Source of the DNA: Colwellia sp. PAMC 21821
GTDB taxonomy: Bacteria > Pseudomonadota > Gammaproteobacteria > Enterobacterales > Alteromonadaceae
DNA: 64,000 nt
Direction of reading: 5' to 3'
NCBI RefSeq assembly: GCF_002077175.1
Contig: NZ_CP014943.1
Location: 1,116,001-1,180,000, forward strand
This document shows, piece after piece, positions 29,550 to 38,261 of the stretch. Under the pieces are notes generated by a model that saw only the letters and a program-made list of their open reading frames with translations, did no database searches and was not told the DNA's origin. Made by a program: the position numbers and the translations under genes. Within the stretch, counting starts at the first letter, position 1. Each line of letters opens with the position of its first letter.

Positions 29550-29704
29550 AAGTTACACATGCTCAATTGAGCCTCCAAATATTTTAATTACTGCTGATAC
29601 GCTTGTTCTTTGACATAAAAATGTCACACCTAGTGCTTATAATCCAAGACATATTTATTTCAATCGGTATCAAGTTGATGCCTAAATTTTTTCAGGGAGT
29701 TGTT

Positions 29705-30820
29705 ATGTCTATAGTTAGGAAACGAAATGCCGCCCCAAAAGCTTATATACCAGCTAACGCGCGCGATAATCAGTATATTTTGGCTGAATTCACGTTAACA
29801 GATCAACTGCTTTCGCAATTACCAACACATATTAATAGTGACGGTAATATAAATTATTATGCTTGTTACCAAGCGATAGCCGATTTACTGTTTACTTTAA
29901 GTAATAATAATACCATCACGAACAGCATATTAGTTGCTAACGACAAGTTAGTGCGTGTACGTTATAGCCAAGAAATGCATCAGTGGCAAACGAAACAACA
30001 AATAATTTTCTACTACGACCCGCAGCAGCATGTATTACAAAATTCATTTTTTGATGCCAATAACAGAGCAAAAAAAATTACCTTAGTTTTTTTAGCATCA
30101 GGTACTGATATTAGAGCGGGTGCGGCAGACTTTCATCAACGGGTAAAAACCCTGTTAGGTGAATTTTCTGAGCAAATAAAGCTGCCATTAAACGCTATAC
30201 GCATGCGTGATCACCAGCATTTAACCTATGATATTTTTGCTAAAAATAAAGGTTGTAACGCAAGCCAGGCACATAAATTTAGGCCGATAGCACAAAGGTA
30301 TGCGAGCCAAGATGTAAAATTAGCGGAAAATATTTCATCAATTACTTATGCTATTGTCGACTTAACACTTGATCATAGGATCTCTGGGTTAGTTGATATA
30401 GATTCTGCTTCAACAGATCCCTATAATCCACTTTATACCTATTTAACTGATACTTTTTCATTAGTGGCAAAGCGCTTTAACTTAAATAATGGTGCACTTA
30501 TCGCCAATGGTTTGGTCCCACTTGTTAGACATAGTTTGCATGACTTAGTATCAAAGGTTGGCGAATTACAAATGCTCGGCTACAACCCAAAGCAAAGTCC
30601 ATGTGGTATTGTCAGCAAATGGCAAGCAGATACATTAGTCGATAATGTGCAATTAATTTTTGTTGCTAACAGCCAAAATGGCGAAGAACAAAATTATGCT
30701 AAATTTGTTAATCAAATAGAGCAAGCCATGCGTTTATTTGCAACTGAACTTGAAATTCCAACAGAAAAAGATGAATTAACTTTACGCTTTCATCAACATG
30801 TTGCCTTTAATTTATCTTAA
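29705..30820 (+). CDS. DUF3083 family protein
   Basis: 371-residue cytoplasmic protein without signal or membrane helices. It resembles the DUF3083 family of Shewanella and relatives, whose function is unknown; the assignment is from general sequence character (N-terminal RKRNAAPKAYIPANARDNQY, IRMRDHQHLTYDIFA, GALIANGLVPLVRHSLHDL). The frame is open for 34 further codons upstream, but the ATG at 29705 has a strong AGGGAG at correct spacing and the upstream part is hydrophobic and unlike the family. Confidence 0.65.
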   Translation: MSIVRKRNAAPKAYIPANARDNQYILAEFTLTDQLLSQLPTHINSDGNINYYACYQAIADLLFTLSNNNTITNSILVANDKLVRVRYSQEMHQWQTKQQIIFYYDPQQHVLQNSFFDANNRAKKITLVFLASGTDIRAGAADFHQRVKTLLGEFSEQIKLPLNAIRMRDHQHLTYDIFAKNKGCNASQAHKFRPIAQRYASQDVKLAENISSITYAIVDLTLDHRISGLVDIDSASTDPYNPLYTYLTDTFSLVAKRFNLNNGALIANGLVPLVRHSLHDLVSKVGELQMLGYNPKQSPCGIVSKWQADTLVDNVQLIFVANSQNGEEQNYAKFVNQIEQAMRLFATELEIPTEKDELTLRFHQHVAFNLS

Positions 30821-31337
30821 CACCTGACGTATGCACCTAGGACTGAACAGTATGGCACTAGGTGCGCTTTCTCGCCTGCCAGCCTGCCTTTGCAATCAAC
30901 AGCCTTTAATCTACAGCCTTTAATCTACAGCATCATCATTGTGTGAAGTACTACCATAACGCCTTGATTAATTTTGCCAAAATAAAGTCAGTGATGCCTA
31001 AAAGCAAGATACTTAATCTTTCAGCTTATCAATAGTGCATATGTTTGAAACCAAGGTTTTATGATTGGTAAGCAAAACTGAGTATTGAACATATTAAAGT
31101 ACTGAGCTTCGACCTGATGCTTGGTAAAAAGTTACTAACTTGGGAACTAGGTATATCAATTTTTCGATGGGCTCTGGTTGAGTTCTGGTGTTAAAAATTG
31201 TATTAAGCAAATCCTGTTCAGCCTTATGTTTAATATTAACAAGTCACTGGTTTTCTTAAGATAACATGATAGAAATAACACCATATTGTAGAATTTATAA
31301 TTTCATTAAGTATATGTAATTGTCCAGTTGTATTATG
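30821..31337. other. Intergenic region DUF3083-GGDEF/EAL gene
   Basis: 517 bases between the 3' ends of two convergent genes. It contains a terminator-like hairpin near the left end, a 14-bp tandem duplication at 30899-30926, and no open frame with a ribosome site that I would call a gene. Confidence 0.45.
30833..30870 (+). terminator. Probable terminator of DUF3083 gene
   Basis: 8-bp perfect stem (30833-30840 with 30858-30865), 17-base loop, then GCTTT. The T run is short. Confidence 0.45.
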
Positions 31338-33053
31338 TCACCTTTCAACTGCTTTATATTGGTTGTAATATGCGGCAAAGTCTTCTGAATTTAATGGCAC
31401 CGAAAAGTAGTAACCTTGCACTATATCGCCAAAATATTCATGACATTTTTTTAATTGCTGAGCATCTTCAACGCCTTCAACAACGACTTTAAGTTCCATT
31501 GATTTTCCTAAGTTTATCAACCCTTTCAGCAACCGACAGCTGGCTACGTTATGAGGAACATCAGACAAAAAAGAGCGATCAACCTTTAAAGTTTGTACAT
31601 TCAGGTGCTTAAGGTAGCTTAAAGATGAATACCCTGTACCAAAATCATCAATAGCTAAATCTACACCTATGGCTTTTAATTGAGATATTACATTTACGGC
31701 TTTGGTAAAGTCTTGTACTAATTCGCTTTCGACAATTTCTAGCTCAATCAAATTTGGATCGATATTAACTTCTGCCAGCACTTTTTGTACATTATCTAAA
31801 AATGTATCACTCTTTAGGTGCCTAGCTGAAATATTAATAGCAATTTTGAAGTCTGTATTTTTTATTAGTGTTTTTTGCCAAGCGCTCCTTTGACTACAAG
31901 CTTTTGCCATAACGATTTGGTCTATTTCTTCAATTAAGCCGGTTTCTTCAGCAATATCTAAAAATTCCTGTGGGCCAAGTATGCCGCGTTCAGGATGCCG
32001 CCACCGAACTAATGCTTCTGCACCAACTATTGTATTACTGTCGGCTGATAACTGAGGCTGATAATAAACTACGAACTCGTCATATTTAATAGCGTTCCGT
32101 AACTCCGCCGCAATTGAAATTCGGCGTTCAGCTATATCTTGCAATGTTTCATTAAAGTAGTGAAAACGATTTCGACCATCCGATTTCGCTCTATACATAG
32201 CGAGATCGGCCTTTTTTAGCACATCATTTAATATATCTTTTTCATCCGTAAAGTCAGCGATACCAATACTACACTCAATATTGACGACTAAATTTTTCAT
32301 TTCATAAGGACGTTTAAATGCGGTAAATATTCGTTCTGCGACTACATATGAATAGTCATCTTCCTGACACATGATAGCCAGTGCAAACTCATCGCCCCCT
32401 AAGCGGCATAGGTAGTCTTCCTCACGGCATACACTTTGTAGGCGCTTGGCAACTTCAATTAAAACTTCGTCGCCTCGGTCATGACCGTGGGTGTCGTTTA
32501 TCCATTTAAAATTATCTAAATCAAGCAACATTAGACTTAAACCACTGCTTAATCGTTCTCTCATCGACTTTGTTGTTGTTAGTCTGGCTTCAAATGCATA
32601 TCGGTTTAGCAGGCCAGTCAATTGGTCATGCTCAGCAAGGTTTTGCATGTCTAAACGGTTTTTGTCTAATTGCATTTCGTTAGCATGGCGAAGTTTCGAG
32701 TGCGTTATCGCCTTGCGTAAATGTGCTGGGTTAATATCTTTTTTTAATAAGAAGTCTTGCGCGCCAAGCTCTAAGCATTGCTGTGCCAAGGCCTCATTCT
32801 CTATACCTGATAAAAATATAATGGCGGTTTTGCCGATGCCACTTTTAGTGGCATGCTGTAAAACCTCCAACCCGGTTAAGTCAGGTAGATTGTAATCTAA
32901 CAATACTAGATCATACTCTGTTGACTGCATACCACTTAAGGCTTCATAGCCCGTAACAGCTACTGTTATCTCCAGATCGAAATCTGATTGTTTTAACAGT
33001 CTTTTAGTGGCCATTCGATCAACGCGATCGTCATCAACTAGTAAAATCTTCAA
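31338..33053 (-). CDS. Response regulator with GGDEF and EAL domains
   Basis: Cyclic-di-GMP signalling protein of 571 residues: REC receiver (KILLVDDDRVDR acidic pair and phospho-acceptor Asp in LVLLDYNLPDLTG), GGDEF diguanylate cyclase with intact GGDEF in CRLGGDEFALAI, and EAL phosphodiesterase with EALVRWRHPERG, DDFGTGYSSL and VEGVED residues present. Both catalytic motifs look intact, so activity could be either or both. I choose the TTG at 33053: it has AAGG six bases upstream and begins one base after the stop of the preceding regulator. An upstream in-frame TTG would overlap that gene by 32 bases. It is the output of the kinase-regulator cassette upstream. Confidence 0.9.
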   Translation of the reverse strand: MKILLVDDDRVDRMATKRLLKQSDFDLEITVAVTGYEALSGMQSTEYDLVLLDYNLPDLTGLEVLQHATKSGIGKTAIIFLSGIENEALAQQCLELGAQDFLLKKDINPAHLRKAITHSKLRHANEMQLDKNRLDMQNLAEHDQLTGLLNRYAFEARLTTTKSMRERLSSGLSLMLLDLDNFKWINDTHGHDRGDEVLIEVAKRLQSVCREEDYLCRLGGDEFALAIMCQEDDYSYVVAERIFTAFKRPYEMKNLVVNIECSIGIADFTDEKDILNDVLKKADLAMYRAKSDGRNRFHYFNETLQDIAERRISIAAELRNAIKYDEFVVYYQPQLSADSNTIVGAEALVRWRHPERGILGPQEFLDIAEETGLIEEIDQIVMAKACSQRSAWQKTLIKNTDFKIAINISARHLKSDTFLDNVQKVLAEVNIDPNLIELEIVESELVQDFTKAVNVISQLKAIGVDLAIDDFGTGYSSLSYLKHLNVQTLKVDRSFLSDVPHNVASCRLLKGLINLGKSMELKVVVEGVEDAQQLKKCHEYFGDIVQGYYFSVPLNSEDFAAYYNQYKAVER

Positions 33054-33054
33054 A

Positions 33055-33492
33055 TTAAACCTTACCTTTAATATCAGGAAATTCAATAATGTGCCAATAA
33101 GCAGTCAACAAATCGATCAGTTTTTGAAAAGAAGTACCTAATTCTGACTTAACCACATAGCCCGCGATATTTTTTGCGTATGCGGCTAACTTATCTTCGT
33201 CAGATTTAGACGTGGTTAAAACAAATATTATGATGCTGTTTAATTCTGCATCATGTCGTATCTCGTTTAAAAACTCAAATCCCCCCATTACGGGCATATT
33301 TAAATCTAACAATACGATGATAGATTTACCTGCCAATTTACCTCTTAATATCTCAAGGGCCTCAACACCATTTCTAACTCTTTCAACCGGGTTTTCAATG
33401 CGTGTATTTTTAAACGCTCGTTTAATACCAATGACGTCAAGGTCATCATCATCAACAATTAAGATAGTAACTTCGTTATAGTTTTCTGCCAT
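33055..33492 (-). CDS. Single-domain response regulator (Rcp1-like)
   Basis: 145-residue stand-alone REC domain. Acidic residues ILIVDDDDLD, the phospho-acceptor Asp in IIVLLDLNMPVMGGFEFL, the Thr in FVLTTSKSDED and the Lys in YVVKSELG are conserved. Long-form single receivers of this type (NPVERVRNGVEALEIL) accompany phytochrome-like kinases. The gene begins five bases after the kinase stop and ends one base before the REC-GGDEF-EAL start, so a phosphorelay kinase to Rcp1-like regulator is the natural reading. Confidence 0.92.
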   Translation of the reverse strand: MAENYNEVTILIVDDDDLDVIGIKRAFKNTRIENPVERVRNGVEALEILRGKLAGKSIIVLLDLNMPVMGGFEFLNEIRHDAELNSIIIFVLTTSKSDEDKLAAYAKNIAGYVVKSELGTSFQKLIDLLTAYWHIIEFPDIKGKV

Positions 33493-33497
33493 ACCCC

Positions 33498-34679
33498 CTA
33501 ACCCCTTTGTGATACTTCAGCGGCCATTAGCATTTTTAAATGATGTTCTTTGGGCCAAGTAAATATTACCGTTAAGCCTTCGCCTTGCTCACTAGCAAAA
33601 CTTAATGAACCTTCAAACTTATTAATAATTTTTTGTATTATAGCAAGCCCCATACCGCTTCCCTCAACTTCATCTTTTGCTTTTAACGTACTAAAAATTC
33701 GCGTTATCCGTTCAAAGTCACTGGCGTTTACACCTGGACCATCATCTTTCATACTAAATTCAAAATAGTTATCTTTCTCAATAATATCAAGCCAAATATT
33801 GCCCCCTTTTTTATTATTATGCTTAATTGAATTGTCTAATAAATTTCGAAATACTAACGCTAACGGGGCCTGAAATGACTTAAAATCTTCAATATTATCA
33901 TCAATATGCAAAGTGACTTTTGATGTAGTATTTAACAGTTCAAGTAACTCAAAACATAAATTCTTAACATTAATTGATGTCAGTTCACCTGAAATATGAC
34001 CCGCTCTTGAATAAGCGAGTAAGTCATCTAACAAATTTTCCATACGGGTTATTCTTGATTTCATGACATCAAAATGTTCACGGCAATCTTCAGGTAAAGT
34101 GAACCCCTCTGCGTGTAAATCTTCTTCAATCCAGCTCGCTAACTGTCTAATACCCCGCAAAGGTGATTTAAGATCATGTGATGATGCAAAGGCATAAGCT
34201 TCTAATTCGTCATTTAAGTCATTTAATCTTTTAGATTCAATGGCTAATATTCTGGCTTTTTCTTGCAACTTTTCTTCTGCTGCTTCACGTTTTTCAACTT
34301 CAACTTTAAGTTTTTCAACAGTCGGAATATTTTTTAAGGTAGGTACTAGCTTCCACAACATATAGGCCGTAGCCACTGAAACAATTGCGGCCATCGCTTT
34401 CATCCCACCACTTAACCAATAGGTGCCGTTCCAGACATTCCACACCGCTAATAAATGGGTAAAACCACACAATAATACAAAGGCGCCAAATAACGCCATA
34501 ACGTTCGAAAAAATTAAATCTTTGCGCATACGCAAAATATAGACAAGCGTAATGGGTATACTTGTGTACGAAAGGAAAATCAACGCATCGGAAATAACAT
34601 GTAGCCAAAGTAATTCTGGCCGCCACATATAGCACATGCCGTGTGGCATGAATTCATTTGAAAACAATGTTTTTAACAT
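33498..34679 (-). CDS. Sensor histidine kinase with ethylene-receptor-like membrane domain
   Basis: 393-residue kinase. Residues 1-110 form three membrane helices like the sensor domain of plant ethylene receptors: EFMPHGMCYMWRPELLWLHV, then YTSIPITLVYIL (ETR1 has Y-F-S-I-P) and FVLLCGFTHLL, where Cys and His match the copper-ligand Cys65 and His69 of ETR1. A coiled coil (about 115-160) leads to a phytochrome-type HisKA with the H-box SSHDLKSPLRG and a HATPase with RNLLDNSIKHNNKKGG, DDGPGV and GSGMGLAI. No GAF domain is present. Ligand binding (ethylene or copper) is inference; bacterial proteins with this domain are known, but most have no proven ligand. Confidence 0.88.
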   Translation of the reverse strand: MLKTLFSNEFMPHGMCYMWRPELLWLHVISDALIFLSYTSIPITLVYILRMRKDLIFSNVMALFGAFVLLCGFTHLLAVWNVWNGTYWLSGGMKAMAAIVSVATAYMLWKLVPTLKNIPTVEKLKVEVEKREAAEEKLQEKARILAIESKRLNDLNDELEAYAFASSHDLKSPLRGIRQLASWIEEDLHAEGFTLPEDCREHFDVMKSRITRMENLLDDLLAYSRAGHISGELTSINVKNLCFELLELLNTTSKVTLHIDDNIEDFKSFQAPLALVFRNLLDNSIKHNNKKGGNIWLDIIEKDNYFEFSMKDDGPGVNASDFERITRIFSTLKAKDEVEGSGMGLAIIQKIINKFEGSLSFASEQGEGLTVIFTWPKEHHLKMLMAAEVSQRG

Positions 34680-35038
34680 AAATTATAACTTTCCAATGAC
34701 TTTGCTAGACTATAATTTATACTAAAATATAGTTTAAAAGCCAATAATTAAAACCAGAAAATAATTTGGTACTAAAATAACTGTAGTGCTAAATTAGCAG
34801 ATTGGCGAGGAGAACAAGTTTACTTAAGTTCGTTCCCTTATTGGACGTTATAGCACAATAACCATGAACACTATCTGTATAACAACCTAGTGATTAATAC
34901 ACTATTTATAAAGCTCAAGCTTTGCCAAAAAAACAACTATTGTTAAGCGTTTATAGGCCAAACAGGCAGAGCATTCGGTTATTAGAATTGACTCTAAGAT
35001 ACAGCTCTTTTATTCTTAATTTATAAACTTCCTCATTT
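34680..35038. other. Divergent promoter region, kinase / PAS-GGDEF genes
   Basis: 359 bases between two divergent start codons. It must contain promoters for both. Several TATA-rich stretches occur near 34700-34730, none clear enough to call. No gene seen. Confidence 0.45.
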
Positions 35039-36328
35039 ATGGGCAAACAAGTGAATTTATCACAATTTGATTCTGCAGCTCTGTTAGAAAACCTCCACAC
35101 AGGTGTGGTTGTGCACAGTAACGATACCAAAATAAGTTATGCTAATCCCAAAGCATTAGAGTTATTAAGACTAAGTAGGAGTCAAGCATTAGGAAAAGAT
35201 GCCCTTGACCCTAACTGGCGATTTGTTGATAAACACAGCCAAGTCATGAGTATTGACACTTTCCCAGTGAACAGCGTCATTAGGACCAAAGCGCCGATCA
35301 CTAATTTGGAAGTGGGCATTTTAGACAGTTCATCTGAAAAAGTGACTTGGGTAATTTGTAATGTTTATCCAGAGTTTGACGACCAGCATCAAATTAAACA
35401 AATCGTGGTCAGCTTTTTAGATATTACTCGACAAAAAAAAATTATTCCCTTTGAAGATATTGTCGAACTGGCTAATGACATTATTGTGGTAACTGAAGCG
35501 GCTCCCTTTAAAGACCAAGGTCCGAAAATAGTTTATGTTAACCAAGCTTTTACTGATTTAACTGGCTATAAAAAAGAAGAGGTAATAGGTCAAACCCCTC
35601 GAATTTTACAAGGTCCAAACACCAGTAATGAAACAACCTATAAAATTCACAAAGCATTATCTCAACAACTCCCCGTAAAAGCACAAATATTAAATTACTC
35701 AAAGTCGGGACAAGAATATTGGTTAGATATGAATATTGTGCCAATGAAAAATGAGTTTAATGACGTGTTTTATTTTGCTGCAGTAGAGCGTGATGTAACT
35801 GAACAAATAGAGCGAGAAAAGCTAGTAAAAGAACTTAGCGTGCGTGATCCACTCACTTCGTTTCTCAACAGAAGAGGTTTTTTTGAGGCAGCAAAAGCGT
35901 CACTTTCCTACGCAAAAAGGAACATAAAGTCAGTCAGTTTAGCGATGATTGATATCGATTTATTTAAAGCTATCAATGATAATTATGGCCACCATACTGG
36001 CGACGAGGTGTTAAAGGAATTCGCGAAAATAATGTGCGAATGTTTTAGAGATAGCGACATTATTGGGCGATTAGGTGGTGAGGAGTTTTGTGTACTATTA
36101 ACTGATTCAAACCTGCTAAGTGCAAAAGAAAAGCTAGATATGTTTCGGGATACTGTAGAGAAAAACACTATAAGCATTGAGGGCGAGTATCTAATAAAAT
36201 TCACCATTAGTGTTGGCTTGACTGAAAGTGAAAAAAATTCAGAATATAACTTAGACGCTATGCTCAAGCAGGCAGACAAATACTTATATCAAGCAAAAGA
36301 CACAGGACGAAATAAAGTGTGTTTGTAA
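35039..36328 (+). CDS. PAS-PAS-GGDEF diguanylate cyclase
   Basis: 429 residues without membrane helices. Two PAS domains (about 10-130 and 140-260) precede a GGDEF domain (about 270-429) with the active motif GRLGGEEFCVLL. An RxxD inhibitory site (RDSD) lies five residues before GGEEF, as needed for product inhibition by c-di-GMP. The second PAS looks like a LOV domain (GYKKEEVIGQTPRILQGPNT, NYSKSGQEYWLDMNIVP), but the photoactive Cys of the GRNCRFLQ motif is replaced (GQTPRILQ), so flavin photochemistry by cysteinyl adduct is not expected. It is divergent from the kinase cassette. Confidence 0.9.
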   Translation: MGKQVNLSQFDSAALLENLHTGVVVHSNDTKISYANPKALELLRLSRSQALGKDALDPNWRFVDKHSQVMSIDTFPVNSVIRTKAPITNLEVGILDSSSEKVTWVICNVYPEFDDQHQIKQIVVSFLDITRQKKIIPFEDIVELANDIIVVTEAAPFKDQGPKIVYVNQAFTDLTGYKKEEVIGQTPRILQGPNTSNETTYKIHKALSQQLPVKAQILNYSKSGQEYWLDMNIVPMKNEFNDVFYFAAVERDVTEQIEREKLVKELSVRDPLTSFLNRRGFFEAAKASLSYAKRNIKSVSLAMIDIDLFKAINDNYGHHTGDEVLKEFAKIMCECFRDSDIIGRLGGEEFCVLLTDSNLLSAKEKLDMFRDTVEKNTISIEGEYLIKFTISVGLTESEKNSEYNLDAMLKQADKYLYQAKDTGRNKVCL

Positions 36329-36753
36329 TAGTTTTACACAATACTTAAACTGTCCTCCTATGAGACAAACCTTAATCGTTATTAGCTCAGATACAGTTAA
36401 ATAATTTAACAATGATCACAGCTCAATAATACCCCCTCAATCGACGAGATTTGACTGTTCTTATAAACCCTAAATACAATCTGCTTAGCTTAGGCTTAAC
36501 TTATGCTTAACTTAGGCTTAGTTTATACTTAACTAAAGTAGATTAACTGTAAGCGATATTTAGCCATAGCTAGGATTGAGCATTACTGCCTGATGGCTTT
36601 TAGAGGCTAATAACTTGTAGTCATTTTTCAATTGCTTATAATAGCTATTCTAGTTGTTACAGCATATTTATAACTTTTGAATTCGCCCTTATTAGCTGGT
36701 TTATAAAGTGATAACGTCACAATTTTTTTATAAAATTTAGCTAAGGCCGAAGT
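36329..36753. other. Intergenic region with CTTAA-type repeats
   Basis: 425 bases without a gene. Around 36483-36535 a degenerate unit of about ten bases (variants of CTTAACTTAGG) is repeated five or so times. The TTG-started downstream gene has AAGG at its ribosome site. Confidence 0.45.
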
Positions 36754-38090
36754 TTGAAAGTTATCGTAAAACGCACATTTTATATTTTATTATCCTTAAC
36801 CGTTTTAGTCTTTGCGCTAATATTGCTCGCCTTACAGCCGTCGCCACATATAAAGGCGGTTCATCAAATTGATGCTAACTTCGCCACTGAGAACAAGAAT
36901 ACATTACAGCGTCTTGTACAAACCATTAAATCAGTGCAAACAGATGAGTCAAACAATCAGCCGGTAATATTAAGCGTTACTCAAAATGAAATTGATGGTC
37001 TCAGTGCGTTAGGTCACCGTGCTATTCCGCAGCTTATTTCAAACATTGTGTTGATAGAAGGCCAAGGATTTTTTCGGCTTTCCCTTGAGTTACCTTTACC
37101 TAAGCTCATTCGTTTTTTAAATATAGAACTTACCTTAAATGCTTCTCAAACAGGATTAGACCTCGACACAGCCTATATAGGAAGTATTCCAATACCTGGT
37201 AATTGGTTAATTGTGCTAGCTGAATTAGTCAGCGAAAACTATATAAAAAAGAGTTTGGTATTTCTTTAATCAACATTATTTCTAAGGTTGATATTTCGCC
37301 TTCAAGTCTGCATGTTAATATTGAAATACCCGACAGCCTGCATAACAACAATAAAACCGCTAAAGCATCTTTATTTGCATTACGTGACAAATTTGCATTA
37401 TTTGGAAATGTTGACGATATTCGCTTTTATCACCAAGCATTACTCAACTTTATTGCAAGCAACGACAATAAAAAATCGCTAGCCCCTTATATTGCGCATG
37501 TATTTTCAGTTGCTAAAAAACGCAGTGCCCGCATAGGAGCACAAGCCGCGGTAGAAAATAAAGCCGCGTTAACGGCATTAGTGTTGTACTTTGGCACAGA
37601 TGCTTTTGAATTGTTGATTGGTGAAATTTCGCATTATTCATCAGAACAAGCTTTACAACGAATGAAATTACAAAGGAGTGTTACCTTAAGAGATCGTGTT
37701 GACATTCAAAAGCACTTTATTTATTCCATTGCTTTACAGTTATTTGGTAATAGTAATGCCAGTGATGCTATTGGTGAACTAAAAGAATTTTTAGACTCGA
37801 ATCAAGGCGGCAGTGGCTTTAGCTTTGCTGATTTAATGGCGGATCGCGCAGGAACAAAATTCGCCATGATATCAACCCAGTCAAATAACAGCGCTTTATT
37901 AGTACAGGCGAGTTTAGCGCAAGCCAATAGTGAGTCGGCTATCATCCCAGCATTAGCAAAATTACCTGAGGGGATAACACAACAAGCATTTAAAAAGCAC
38001 TACCAAGATGTACAATCACAACATTATATTGCGATGTTGAGCCATATCGACGAGCAACTATTACAAATACCTTTATATCAAATTCAATAA
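36754..38090 (+). CDS. Unknown membrane-anchored protein, two frames joined at an A_AAA_AAG site
   Basis: Not a family I recognise. The first frame (36754-37269, TTG start, AAGG nine bases upstream) has an N-terminal membrane helix (FYILLSLTVLVFALILLAL) and a probable periplasmic part, and stops at TAA after 171 codons. The protein clearly continues in the -1 frame: from 37251 that frame is open to 38090 with smooth, neighbour-like sequence (GISLINIISKVDISPSSLHV onward to LLQIPLYQIQ). The switch falls exactly at A_AAA_AAG (37245-37251), the classic bacterial -1 slippery heptamer; the joined product would be about 445 residues. It may be programmed frameshifting, transcriptional slippage, a one-base deletion in the A run, or a sequencing error. 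Confidence 0.7.
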
Positions 38091-38261
38091 CTTACAATGA
38101 TACCCTGCAGCTAATTATGCATAAAACTAACAGGCAATATTAATTAGCTAGTTGTTAATTTGCCTAAACAGCCATGAGTGTCATAGCTGTTCCTTTATTT
38201 TAGTTGCTTATCCTATTAGCTATTCCTATTAGCTATTCCTAATGTAAAGCTTAATGCCAGA

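Noticed and set aside
37288..37482. 64-codon frame inside the frameshifted gene
   Set aside because: It is the zero-frame continuation past the TAA; the coding sequence in this stretch is in the -1 frame.
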